From Tolypocladium sp. Sup5 PDA-1 (lineage: Eukaryota > Ascomycota > Sordariomycetes > Hypocreales > Ophiocordycipitaceae): a stretch of 64,000 nucleotides of DNA. A model generated the notes under the pieces. That model did not search any database, was not told where the DNA came from, and was given only the letters and a program-made list of their open reading frames with translations. How positions within the stretch are numbered: the stretch's first letter is position 1; each line of letters opens with the position of its first letter. Positions 32,201 to 44,317 of this stretch are shown piece after piece. The stretch is taken from assembly GCA_000750105.3 (NCBI GenBank), contig JPHH03000074.1, positions 62,001-126,000 on the forward strand, written 5' to 3'. The position numbers and the translations under genes are program-made.

Positions 32201-32899
32201 TGAATTCGAACAGTCTGGAATGGGACCCGCCACAAATAGTTTTATCCCGACTCCTATGTTCCGATATTTTCGTGCTCCTCGGACTGATTCTGACCCCTCT
32301 CATCTCGGGCTTCGGGCCAAGTCTCAAAGGGCGTCAGGATAGGGACCTAATGGTGTGGATTTATTTCGCCCGGAGGCCCAGCCCTACAGGGCAACCCCAC
32401 TGATTCGGGTATGCTAAGCGATCCAATCCCGTCGATACATTTTGATAGGCCCCTTGAAGGCCAGTTCTCTAAGTGTTTTGCCTCCTATCCTCGCAGCCGA
32501 AGCACGGTCTGTTGAACTGAGGCTATATGATATTAGTATGGCTTGATCTGAATAGTTAGCATTATTGATGGTCTATGATGAACTTGACGTCTTTAACTTC
32601 ACTATAAGGCCAGGCTCCGGACCCTGCGATCAGGTGGCTCAGCGGTCTGGCTCGATCGGAAATCACGCTTACAGAACATGTAATGAAACAGGTCTCAAAG
32701 TGCAGGCGCATGGCCAATCACCAACCTGACGTAGCAAACACCACAAGTGGACCTTCACTCGAGCCCTAGGGAAAGCTGTGATCAGCTCGCCTACTCCCGC
32801 CCCTATTATACGGAGCTGAGATCTGGTATGGAGGCAGAATGAAGCACCATCCATAAGAAAACGAGATTCCCCGAGCAGATATGTCCCCATGGAGCAAGA
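32201..32899. other. Intergenic spacer downstream of the anthrone oxygenase
   Basis: No gene recognised. Probably the 3' flank of the gene plus the upstream border of the LINE relic. Confidence 0.45.
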
Positions 32900-33930
32900 T
32901 TCCTACGTTCAGGCGGTCGAGGAAGCCCTGACAAATTACATACTCGCCGTTCTCCCCGTCCTGAGGACGATACCCACAGCCACGCTCTTCCAAGTCTCTG
33001 GCTTGCCTTCGACGATTACGGCTACGCTTCTAGCCTGCGCATTAGGAAAGTCGAGCCAGACCAAGCGCTAACCATGCCCATCGCCCAGCGCAGGACGGTT
33101 GCAGGACGAACTGTAGGACAACTTCAGCGGTGCCTTCGAAGCCACAGTCGGCAGCCCGCCTCCTCCTGGAGTTCCCTAGCTTGCACTTGTGCCAAAACAC
33201 CGCTTCCCAGGCCCGAGGATGCTAATAGTAACAGATAGGAAAGGGGAGGTTGCGTTTGCCTTCCGGAGATAGCAGCGACCAGTCCCCGACTCGCACGTGC
33301 TCGTCGCCTCTGACGGCGGCAGGGAACGTCGGAGGGGCTACGCTAGCTGCCAGGGTCGCCTAAGGCCGCCAAGGTATAGCGGAAATCATCGACGACAGGC
33401 CGAAGGCGCCCACCGCGGGTTACACCAGACCCGGCAATCCCATACACGTCTGCCTAGCAATGCGGCCGCTATCCAAGGATTACGTGGCGGGGCACACCTA
33501 TTAGCTCGCCGCCTTCCTAGAGTCCCACGAGGTCACCTCGGTTAGTATTGGCCGACTGGGCGCCAGGACACGTAGGAATCGAATGAAACGAAGAAGCGGA
33601 CCAGAAGGAGCAGCCCTAGAACTATCGGCTGGCGAAATACCTACCTCAGCGCGCACGGGCTGATATGAGCCCAGATAAGACGACAATTCAGGGGACGTTA
33701 CCACAGTCAACCGCTATCAGGATCTGGACCTCACCTCAGCCACTCTCTCCTGCGCCGGCGAGCTCGATCTACCGAGACACATACTGCGTCGCCTCCTAGC
33801 CTGCCCGTCAGGACACGGCGATTTCGACTAGTATATCACAAGAAGTTTAAGCACGACATCTATACCAAATGTTCGTGTAGTCAAGTCAAGTCTCCGGACC
33901 ACTTGGTCTTCGGCCAACTTCAGACTAGAA
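32900..33930 (+). mobile_element. Tad1-like LINE (non-LTR retrotransposon) relic, 3' end
   Basis: Several frames on the plus strand carry pieces of the LINE C-terminal region in the correct order. First is LRTIPTATLFQVSGLPS (32960-33020), the segment between reverse transcriptase and RNase H. Next come SNAAAIQGLR (about 33455-33485) and DWAPGHVGIE, stop, NEEAD (33551-33592), the RNase H core motif. Last are a SGHGDFD stop and YHKKFKHD with a Cys-x-Cys and SPDHL end (33808-33905). Every piece is separated by stops or frameshifts, so the copy is dead. It sits between the anthrone oxygenase and the thioesterase genes, in the centre of the cluster. Confidence 0.75.
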
Positions 33931-34275
33931 CTGGTAAGAACTGCTGATTTGTCGACTCGACATGGCAATCTGCTTGTGCCAGTCAAGCTCGTTCGCGTCA
34001 GAGCACGTGAGCGCCAGCGTCCTATCCGTAAATCGGAGCCTGGTTACACTTCAGGCGTTGCTGTTTTCACTCCCGCACCGCCGAGCACCGCCGAGTACGC
34101 AACGAAAATCTGGACCAGGTTCAGGCACGTCCATGCATAGCTACGCCTTCACGGCCAAACGAGCGAATATTCCATCGGTCGAAAACTGTCGCGACTACCT
34201 ATATGTATCCTTTGAAGATTTGATTACATTAAGTCGAAATGGCTTGGACTTGGACACTAACGACTCACGAAGTCT

Positions 34276-35328
34276 TCAACCCAAACACAGCCGTTTGGCA
34301 GTCTGCTGCACCACGTCCACGGAGTACCACTTCTTCTTGCCGCCTCTCATCTCAAAAGCGACCATGCTATCACCGGCCAGCTTCCGTAACACCTCGTCGA
34401 TGAACGGCTCCAATGCGAGAGTCCGCGTACCCTCGTCCAGCGACTCGCCGTAGATCTCGGTTACGAGGTCCTTGACGGTGACGCTCTTCTGGCCTCGGCC
34501 ACGAACCCGACCAAGTGCCTGCATGACTTGCCTCTCGCGCCGCCACTTCTTATCTAATTCTCCAGTGATTTTGGCTGGCAAGTTCGTGATCGTTTCGCCG
34601 TGGGCAGAATAACCGATAGCACAATTCTGAGCGTGCATCTTATGCAGGCTGGCCATGAAGGTGCCCAGATCTTCTACTGCGCTGGTGCCGTGACCAAGAA
34701 TATTGTCGCCGGTGAACATGGCCTGCTCCTCCTCGAGGATGAAACACATATGGTCTTCTGAGTGTCCGGGCACATGTAGAGCACGGACGGTTGCGCCCTC
34801 AACACGGAATATCTGCCCGTCGGTAATGTTCTGCTGGCCTTTGTCCGGTTCGTTCTTGTAGATGGAGTCCTTGAGGTCCGGGTACAAGCGTAGAAGATCA
34901 GGAACGCCGCCGGTATGGTCACCATGCCAGTGGGTCAGCAGGACATGCGACAGGCTGATGTCCATGGATTTGAGCGTTGATGCGATCAGCTCGGTCCATG
35001 CTGGCTCACCGCCGGAGGTGTCGACGATGATTCGGTGATGGCCGGTTCCCAAGATGTAAGTGTTGGTCCCTTGAAATGTGAACTGAGCAGAAGTGTTAGC
35101 CACTGAAAATTTGCTAGGATTCGGGTTCGGACAGGCTAAGGCATGTACCTTCCCTGGATTCTGACCCAGTACGCGAAGTACTCGGTGGGTGAGCTGTTCC
35201 ACATTTGCTAACTGGGGTAGACGTGCTGTCTGGCCCCGTAGGTAGTCATCGAATGCGCAGATGTTTAACGACTTGTTAATCTGCCGGTAACCGCCCTTGT
35301 CGTCTTGCATGGTGACTGTATAATGCAT
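34276..35328 (-). CDS. Metallo-beta-lactamase-type thioesterase (MdpF-like), releases the PKS product
   Basis: Exons, complement of 35149-35328 and 34276-35082, encode 328 aa. The 66-bp intron is in frame and stop-free, so an unspliced reading is open, but splicing joins GQNPGK to FTFQGTNTYILGTG as in the family. The zinc ligands are in THWHGDHTGG (His111, His113, Asp115, His116); HVPGHSEDH and FTGDNILG supply further ligands. Group V NR-PKSs lack a fused thioesterase and rely on this discrete enzyme to hydrolyse atrochrysone carboxyl-ACP. It is divergent from the PKS, the standard arrangement. Start chosen at MHYTVTM; a second Met lies six codons on. Confidence 0.93.
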   Translation of the reverse strand: MHYTVTMQDDKGGYRQINKSLNICAFDDYLRGQTARLPQLANVEQLTHRVLRVLGQNPGKVHALACPNPNPSKFSVANTSAQFTFQGTNTYILGTGHHRIIVDTSGGEPAWTELIASTLKSMDISLSHVLLTHWHGDHTGGVPDLLRLYPDLKDSIYKNEPDKGQQNITDGQIFRVEGATVRALHVPGHSEDHMCFILEEEQAMFTGDNILGHGTSAVEDLGTFMASLHKMHAQNCAIGYSAHGETITNLPAKITGELDKKWRRERQVMQALGRVRGRGQKSVTVKDLVTEIYGESLDEGTRTLALEPFIDEVLRKLAGDSMVAFEMRGGKKKWYSVDVVQQTAKRLCLG

Positions 35329-36191
35329 TGCCACAACCAGTAATGATTGGCTAGGTTTAGGTTGACGTCGTGATACGTGTAACACAAAATTTCTGTACAA
35401 AGACCGATTAGGTTCAACATCGAGACTTGGACAATGCTTGCTCAAAAGGACGTAATGCAGAGGCACTCGTGCTGATAAAGCGACAATAAACAAAGCTCAG
35501 TCCGCTCCGGAGCGCATGGACAAAGCGCCGACTTACTGGGAAAGAAACGGAAAATGTGATGGATCCTCGATCCAAATTTGGTGGAAATAATTAGGCGTCA
35601 AACAATATTTAGGCCTCTAGGGCGTCGGCGAGTCCGTCGGTGCTTTAGTTCATGCCGAAGGCACCTTTAAGAGTTGGACGAAATACCTACAGCTGTTACC
35701 GTCTCGGAGAGAGGGGCCTAGCTGGGACTCTCGGATAGTAGGGGTCGGGAGGAAGCATTTCGGGACGGGTGAATCGGTGGACAGTAGTGGAGGTCGGAGA
35801 GAGGTCCGTCTGAGGCTGAGTAATGGTGTTCTGTTGTGCGACTCGGCTTGTGGGACAGGGATATGCCAAACTCCACAGAGCACCTCAGCAATAAGTCATA
35901 CCGGTCAAACAATATCGCTTGTAGAAGAAAGGTGGAATGGAGACGGCGCAGTAGTTACCAGTTCCTGTATTGGCCCAATAGTCCGACTGCGGGCGTGGTC
36001 CCGAAACTACCTATAGATATGGCTTAACAGCGCCGCAGAGTAGATCAATCACTCTCTGTTGTCCCTTCTCCGGTACACACTCGCGTTATCCGGGTCATTC
36101 TCCCTTAAATTCTGGCAGCCAGAACAGTGTCTCTCATAGTTCATATTCCCTCTTATTCTCTTCCTCCTTCCACCGCTGGTCATCCTCATTG
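35329..36191. promoter_or_regulatory. Shared divergent promoter (thioesterase / PKS)
   Basis: 863 bp between the starts of the two genes that jointly make the first free intermediate. I scanned for TCGSWNNSCGR on both strands and found near-matches (TCGGAGAGAGG, TCGGCTTGTGG) but no perfect site. Short ORFs here are shadows. Confidence 0.5.
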
Positions 36192-39100
36192 ATGCCTATC
36201 TACACTCCTACCACAAGTTCAGATTTCGAGGGGACTCGCGCAATGGAGCTCGTCTATTTCAGCAATGAGTTTCCAAAGGATGACCTGCAAGACCTCTTCC
36301 GCCGCCTGCACAACCACAGCAAGGACAAGCATCACCCGATCTTAGCCCAATTCATAAATGAGACCACGTGGGCGGTCAAGGACGAAGTTCGGCGGCTACC
36401 GACTGAGCTGAAGCAACTGATTTCACCATTCGAGACCGTCTTGGACTGGGCAGAAAACACCCAACTTCGGGAAGGCCCGATCTGCGGCGCGGTAGATGGA
36501 GTACTGCTCATCGTCATTGAACTGGCGGCGTACATTGGGTAAGTCTTTTTCATCTGGCTAAAGTACGAGAAATCAGTCGTTAACCTACGTTGTTAGATAT
36601 GCTGAGAACCATCCTGAAGAGCTGAGCTTCTTTTCAAACACATGTCTTGCTGGCCTGGGCATTGGCCTGCTGGCATCGGCTGCCGTCTCATTATCGTCGA
36701 CCTTGGCCGACTTGCCACTGGCCGGCGCAGATGCCGTCCGCCTGGCCTTCCGCATGGGTATCCATGTCCAGGGAGTCTCAGAGAACTTGGAAGTCCGCGA
36801 GTTGTCTGGACGTCCAGACACGTGGGCATATGTGGTTCATAATGTCGACCCAGCCGCCGCCCAGAAGGAGCTTGACGCCATCAACTCTCGAGTTGAAATA
36901 CCTGATACCGGCAAAATCTTTGTGAGCGCCGTAAGCCGGACTTCAGTCACAGTGAGCGGACCACCAGCGAGGTTAAAGGCGCTCTTCAATAAGTCAGAGT
37001 TCTTCCGCGGGTCCAAGTTCATTGCGCTGCCAGTCTATGGCGGCCTCTGCCATGCATCGCATATCTACGGCTTGCAGGATACGCAGAGCATCGTCCATGG
37101 CAGCTCATTGAACACCCTCAGCACGAAGTCTTCGCCGGTCATGCCAGTCTACTCGACCAGCATCGGTTTGGCGTACCCAGCCAGGAATGCAGCAGAGCTG
37201 TTCGAATGTGTTGTCTCTGAACTCCTCACGCACGCAATCTATTGGGACCATGTCATTCGTGGCGTGGTGGATCGGGTCAAGTGTACCGTTGTCTCCGAAG
37301 TGGTTCTGTACTGCTTTGGCAACTCCATCCCTCTCCATGATCTCAACACTGCCTTGAAGAGCAGCATACCACACCTCGAAGTCTCGATCAACAACCTCAT
37401 GCCATGGATCTCCCAAGTCGCACCAATAGACACTACGCCCCGCAGCACAACACAGTCTAAGCTCGCCATCGTCGGTATGTCCTGCAGACTCCCAGGAGGC
37501 GCGACAAATACCGAGAAGTTTTGGGAGCTCCTGGAGAAGGGCCTGGACGTCTCGCGACGAATCCCAGCTGACCGCTTTGATGTTGACACGCACTACGACG
37601 CAACCGGCAAGCAACTGAACAAGATCATGACACAATATGGCTGCTTCATTGATGAGCCTGGCTTGTTCGATGCGCCCTTCTTTAACATGTCCCCACGTGA
37701 AGCCCAGGCCGTCGATCCACAGATGCGTTTGGCTCTTGCCACCGCGTACGAGGCGCTGGAGCGTGCTGGCTATGTCGGCAACCGCACCGCTGCCACACAG
37801 TTGCAACGCACTGGTACGTACTATGGCCAAGCTGCCGACGATTACCGTGAGGTCAACCAAGGCCAGGAGGTTGGCACCTACTATATTCCAGGTGGTTGCC
37901 GTGCGTTCGGTCCTGGCCGTATCAACTACTTCTTCAAATTCGCGGGTCCCAGTTACAGCATTGATACTGCTTGTTCCTCCGGACTTGCAGCGATTGAAGT
38001 ACGTGCTCTGTCATGTGGCATTCTCAGAATCAGAAAACGTTAATAGATTGTCATAGGTTGCCTGCCAGGCCCTTTGGAACGGCGTAGTTGATACCGCGGT
38101 CGCTGGCGGTGTCAATGTACTGACAAACCCAGACGGTTTCGCTGGGCTGTGCAACGGCCACTTCCTCACAAGAGGACATAACGCATGCAAGACCTGGGAT
38201 GCTACCGCCGATGGGTACTGTCGTGCGGACGGCATTGGGTCTCTTGTTATCAAGAGACTCGAAGACGCTGAAACAGATAACGACAACATCTTGGGAGTCA
38301 TTCTCGGTGCTGGAACCAACCATTCTGCCGAAGCCGTCTCCATCACTCACCCCCACGCTGGCCACCAAGCTTATCTGTCCCGCCAGGTTCTTCGCCAGGC
38401 CGGCGTGGATCCCTTGGATGTGTCGTATGTCGAGCTCCACGGCACTGGTACACAAGCTGGTGACCGCGAGGAGATGCAGGGCATAATGGAAGTGTATGCT
38501 CCACCCACCAAGTGCCGCAGCAAGGACCAGCCCTTGCACATCGGCGCTGTAAAGGCGAACATCGGCCACGGCGAGTCTGTCGCGGGGACGACATCCTTGA
38601 TTAAGGTGCTTCTCATGCTCCAAAAGAACGCCATCCCTCCTCATATCGGCATCAAAACGGAGATTAACCCCAAGTTCCCCCGAGATTTTGACAAGCGCAA
38701 CCTCCATATCGCATTCGAGATAACCCCTTGGCCGCAGGTACCTGGAAAGAAGCGGCTTGCAGCTGTCAACAACTTTGGTGCCGCCGGTGGCAACACGACC
38801 GTCGTCCTGGAAGAGGCACCGATTCGTGACATCACGGAGACCGACCCGCGCCAAACTCATATCATCGCCGTCTCTGCCAAGGCCAAAGGATCGCTGGCAG
38901 GAAACATTGAGCGCTTGGTTGCCTATCTTGACGCGCATCCAGATGCCAATCTCGCCGACCTTTCGTACACGACGACTGCACGCCGCTACCAGCACAGCTA
39001 TCGTGTGGGAATTGCCACCTCGGATGTGGCCCATCTGAAGAAGCAGCTGACATCCTACTTGGGAAAGATCGATTCGATAAAGCCTGTTGGAAAGACTGGT

Positions 39101-41782
39101 CCACCGCCAGTCGTCTTCGCCTTCACTGGCCAGGGCGCGTCCAACAAGTCGATGAGCCTCGAGTTGTACCGCGATGTACCCACATTCCGAGAGCATATTC
39201 AGCATCTTGACTCTCTCACTCGAGGCCAAGGCTTCCAATCTTTCATTCCCGCTCTCGATGGATCGCATCCCAAGGACCACGCACACTCTCCAGTTGTTAC
39301 TCACCTTGCCTTGGTCTGCACTGAGATTGCTTTGGCTAAATACTGGGCTTCTCTAGGAGTCAAGCCAGATGCCGTCATGGGCCACAGTCTGGGCGAGTAC
39401 GCTGCGATGCACGTAGCTGGCGTAGTCACTGCTAACGATACCATATTCATGGTCGGACGCCGGGCTCAGATGCTGCAAGAGAAGTGCAAGGCTGGCAGTC
39501 ATACTATGATGGCCGTCCGGGCTTCTCTTGCACAGATAGCCGAGAGCTCAGGGGGCAAACCCCACACAATTGCATGTGTCAACGGTCCTTCAGATACGGT
39601 GCTCAGCGGTACCAAGGAACAGATGGATGAGGTCGCTGTGGCACTCGAGGCGGCCGGCTACCGCTGCATCAAGCTGGACGTCGCTTTTGCTTTTCACTCG
39701 GAGCAGACCGATCCTATTTTGGACGACTTCGAGGCCATTTCGAAGATGGGCGTTCTTTTCCAGGAGCCGAAACTACCAGTCATCTCACCATTGCTCGGCA
39801 AAGTTATTTTCGACGGTAAGACACTGAACGCAAACTACGTCCGCCGGGCCACCAGAGAGACGGTCGACTTCCTATCTGCTCTAGAGAACGCCCGGAAGAT
39901 TTCCACCATTAACGAAGAGACCGTCTGGATCGAAATTGGGCCGCATCCCGTCTGCACTGGCTTCGTGAAATCCACCATCCCGTCTACCAATCTCGCCATC
40001 GCATCCATGCGCCGAGGCGACGACAACTGGAAGACAATGGCTGAGAGCATGGCTGCTCTGCACCTTGCTGGTGTCGGTGTTAGCTGGAATGAGTTCCATA
40101 GCCCCTTCGAGAGCAGACTCCGCCTTCTGGATTTGCCGACCTACGCCTGGAATGACAAGAATTACTGGATGCAGTACAACGGGGACTGGTGTCTGGCCAA
40201 GGGCAATGCTTTCTACGGGGCCGAAAGTGAGGTTGCCAGGGCTAAGATGGCACAAAGAACACCGCTGTTAAGCGAGATTCAGACGTCGACGGTACAGCAG
40301 ATCATCGAGGAGACTTTTAACGGCTCCGCCGGAGCAGTGGTCATGCAGTCCGATCTTATGCATCCAGACTTCCTCGCTGCCGCTCATGGACACCGCATGA
40401 ACAATTGCGGTGTTGTTACATCGGTAAGTCAGCTCCTTGCAAGATCCTCAGTCACAATGTGCTTACCACTTGAGTAGTCCATCCACGCCGATATTGCCTA
40501 CACCCTCGGTGGCTACCTGCACCGCAAATTGTGTCCCGCGGCTAAAGGCGTCAACATGAATATTTCCAATCTAGTCGTCACGAAGGGTCTTGTCGCTCAA
40601 AACAGCAGGACGCCTCAGTTGATCCGGGTGACTGCTGCCACTGCCGATGTCAACTCAGGCGTGGTCGACTTGGCATGGCAGAACGTGGACAACAACGGCA
40701 AGGTCGACGAGTCATTCGCTACCGCCAGTATTTTTTATGGCGATGCATCAGAATGGCTTTCCTCTTGGGCTTCCATTACCCACCTCATCCACAGCCGGAT
40801 CGAAGCACTCGAGCGCCTGGCTGCAGAAGGTCTAGCCAACCGCTTCTCGCGCAACATGGCCTACACCCTCTTCGCCAGCAACCTGGTTGACTACGCCGAG
40901 AAGTACCGCGGGATGCAGTCCGTAGTGATGCATGAGTTGGAAGGGTTCGCTGACGTGCAGCTCACCATGAAGGAGGGCGGCGTCTGGACCGTCCCACCGT
41001 ACTTTATCGACAGCGTGGCACACTTGGCCGGTTTTATCATGAACTGTTCCGACGCCATGGACACGCAGAACAGCTACTGTGTCACTCCTGGCTGGAAGTC
41101 AATGCGCTTCGCGAAGCCACTGGTCCCTGGAGCTAAGTATCGTTCGTACGTCAAAATGATTCCAACAGTCGAGGATCCAAAGGTTTACTTCGGCGATGTG
41201 TACATCATGCAAGGCGATGCCATCATAGGTATGGTCGGTGGTATCCAGTTCCGCCGCTACCCACGTATCCTACTCGGCCGATTCTTCTCACCGCCGGACA
41301 AGATGGCTGCCATGGAGGGCAAGCCAAGGGCCGCTTCTCAAGCATCATCTCCAGCGCCAACAGCACCAACGGCCGCCGCACCAGAGCCAAAGCCGACACT
41401 TTCTCGCCATGATTCCGGCCTCGGCGGCGAAGACGAGGAAAGTAAGCCTCTGCCTAGAAACCTTCCTACCGCCGTACCCGTTCCACCGAAGCACACCAAA
41501 CTGGCTGCCGCGGATGCCACGGCACTGTCCGTCGAATCTGCCGCAGTTTCCGGCAGCATCACTGCCAAAGCACTCCTTCTCATTGCAAATGAGGCCGCCC
41601 TGGATATTTCCGACCTAGAGGATGACGCTAGTTTCGCCAACTTGGGCATCGATAGCTTAATGTCGCTGGTCATCGCAGAAAAATTCAGGGCAGAGCTGGA
41701 TGTCAAGGTCAGCGGCAGTCTTTTCTTGGACTACCCGATGATTGGTGATTTGCGGAAGTGGTTGGAGGAGTACTACATCTAG
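36192..41782 (+). CDS. Non-reducing polyketide synthase, atrochrysone carboxylic acid synthase type (SAT-KS-AT-PT-ACP)
   Basis: Exons 36192-36538, 36597-37998, 38057-40423 and 40478-41782 encode 1806 aa, the usual length for this clade (MdpG-like). Domains in order: SAT (about 10-250); KS (about 402-830) with Cys575 in DTACSSG, His711 in HGTGTQAGD and His754 in NIGHGES; AT (about 933-1240) with Ser1027 in GHSLGEY; PT (about 1330-1640) with His1362 in GHRMNN and Asp1550 in FIDSVAHL; and a single ACP with Ser1765 in LGIDSL. There is no reducing domain or TE; the separate lactamase-type enzyme at 34276-35328 performs release. In SAT the motif normally GxCxG reads GLGIG (135-139), with Gly137 at the Cys position, so starter loading may not use SAT. 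Expected product: an octaketide, atrochrysone carboxylic acid. Confidence 0.95.
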
Positions 41783-42440
41783 ATGGAGGGCAAGGCAAAG
41801 AGGATCCCTTGTCATCACAAGTTCAAGCCATCAACTACCTTGGGGCATCCTCTATCTGCACCCCCATTTCTTGGCCAACCCCGCATCATACCATTTCATC
41901 TGCGAACGGGGTCTTCAAGCACTCCCTCTTTGTCGTCTCATTATTTGCATATTTCCTCAAGCTACCCCGATCTTGCCTGTGGCTCTTCACCCCGGAAGCA
42001 GCACCGCGCTGCCTCGACGAAGAGGCCTAATACCGTTTGGCAAGCTGCTTGGCCCCTGAGCGATCGGCCAAGCGTGCTATGCGCTGGTGTTAAAGCAGCG
42101 GGGTGATTATCATCGAACGTCATTCTGGAAAGTGATCATCGTGCCATCTATTCGCCTGGGGCCCCAGGTGGTAAGATTAGCATTAGGACACTGCCGCATA
42201 GCCACGACTACTTAAAACTTCTGGCGGCCTTGCGAGGAACTTCCTGATCGTCCCCGCCCGAGCACAAACTGCGTCAGCCATGACCGCAAGTCAGAAGATA
42301 ACACCAGCAGCAGAACTCTTTGCCAGATATTCTCACACTATGGTGCATTACGATAGTTAATGCAATGTTAGAATTACCTCTATCAAGCTGAGGTATTTGA
42401 ATAAGCCTTTGATTGCAGTCTAGTATAGTGGTCTAAGTAA
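41783..42440. other. Intergenic region (convergent 3' ends)
   Basis: Between the PKS stop and the antiporter stop. No gene or repeat supported. Confidence 0.5.
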
Positions 42441-44317
42441 TTAAGATACCCCCCAAACGCCAAGTACATCTCCTCGTATGACGCAACCTTCCTTCTCTAC
42501 GCCGCGCTGCAGCTTCTGAACTCGTTGGACGATCAAGCCTACAGCTAACGGCCCGAGGATTGTACAAAGCACAATTGCCCAAGTGATGACAAGGAAAATA
42601 TCCGAGCTCGACTGCCTATCGGAGTCCGATGCAAAGATCTTGTTACTCTCTGCGATGGAGGAAATCAGGAACCCAATCTCTCCGCGCGCTGTCATGGCAC
42701 AGCCAAGAATTGATGCTGGATATACAGATCGAGGCTTGATACCGGCAGGAGTTGCATGGGGGTCGGACGCTGCTGGTGCGCTCGTAGCCGATAAACTCGG
42801 AGGTGACCTGGTTGCCGCAGGGGTAGATTCTGATAGTGATGAAGCGGTATTGCCGGCGTTATGGGTGGAGTGATGGCTTTCTGCGGGTGTAGTGATAGCC
42901 GGCTTTTTAGATCTTCGGCCCCAAAAATGGTTCATTGCTGGTCTAGGCAGCTTTGGCAGATGCCTTTTGACCCTCGCGGGAATTGCAAGCCTGAAAGATA
43001 GACGAAGCAGCCACATTCCACAAATAAGCTTGCTGAATATCATCAGCAGTGTGTATACCAAGCCTTTCCAAACGATCTCGCCAGAAAACATTTCTGTGAT
43101 GGGAATCGAGAAGCCAATGGAAGCCTAAGGCAGGGCAGTCAGCATACGAATAGGTACTTTATTAACAGAGAGGGCGACATACGAAGAAAAATGGTTTTAG
43201 AACCCGGTTGACGGGAGCGGCGAAATACTTCTCGTATACTTCCAGGCTAGAGAAGCCCAGCGATGTACTGCTTTGGCTGGAAGGGCTGAGAACAAGTGTA
43301 TTACCTTCATCCCCTTCGCGTGTTGCCGTGCTAACTTCACTTGCACTGGGGGCTACTGTCGCTGCGACTTGGGGAACGCTGCCCTTCGTCGCGTGAGGGA
43401 TTTCTGAGCCCCACCAACTAATCGACACCCCTGCAATATAGGCAGCGAATAAGTTTGATGTGCCCGCATAGGTAGCGGCGGCAATGCAGCCAAGCAAGAT
43501 GACAGTGTGAAGTGCGAATGCTGCCTCGCGTGTTTTCAGAGCCCTGTTGAGATATCCCACAGGCTGCTTTGCTCGCTGAGCGTTCAGCCAAACTGTGGCA
43601 GGCCTGACAATAAAAATGCACATGAGAGGCGCGATGACAGCAAACACCAGTGATACCAAAAGAGGTCTGACGATGGTAACTGCGCTAATGGCTGCGTTCG
43701 TCTGACCGAGGTTTGAGATGACTTGAACCATAACCAGACCGACAACGTCGTCCATCATTGTAGCACTCGTGAGGACCACACCCAATCTAGACTGTATCAG
43801 GCCACTGGTCCCGAGAACGGTGAATGTTGTTCCGAGGCTTGTCGAGCAAAGGGCGGCACCCGCAGCGAAGCATTGGACAGGTGTAGCATCTATAAGATGA
43901 CGGAGGACGAACGACAATCCAATAGGCAAGCCGATTCCCGTGATTGCAACACCTAAAGACAGAAGAATATTTGCCTTCAACGATTTCAGAGAGGTCGACA
44001 GACCACCTACAAAGATCAGCAGGAGTTTAGGGAAGAAGAGGTTGGGGGGGTTTGCAAAGACCTTCGTAGACGAGCAGTAGCAGGCCAATGTAGCCGAGTT
44101 GGACTATGACACCCTCAACCTCGGTCCCGAGCCATTTTGCTCCGGGTGTTCCCCAAGCGACGCCGAGGAACACCTGCCCAAGAAGGCCACAGTAAACGGC
44201 CTTATCCAAAGCGAAGTTGACAATGTTGAGAAGCAAAAGAAGTGACGATTGGACAAGGATAGTCACAACACCGGGCTCATGATATGGCAGTGAAGCAGAA
44301 GGCGCTGCTGACTGCAT
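42441..44317 (-). CDS. CPA2-type Na+(K+)/H+ antiporter-like membrane protein
   Basis: Exons, complement of 44062-44317, 43183-44006 and 42441-43124 (introns 55 and 58 bp), encode 587 aa. About 12 hydrophobic segments occur. Family features include LLVYEGGLSTSL, GAALCSTSLGTTFTVL, ATMMDDVVGLV (the acidic pair in the ion-exchange core) and FFFASIGFSIPIT. A Ser/Pro/His-rich insert lies before TARGEIGFLISSIAES near the end. Fungal proteins of this type exchange K+ or Na+ for H+ across plasma or endomembranes. It is convergent with the PKS. A role in compartment pH or vesicle export of the polyketide is possible but only inferred; it may instead be the ordinary right flank of the cluster. Confidence 0.85.

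Noticed and set aside
38051..39304. A 417-codon minus-strand ORF opposite the PKS
   Set aside because: Fully inside the KS/AT coding exon, with no motifs; a shadow.
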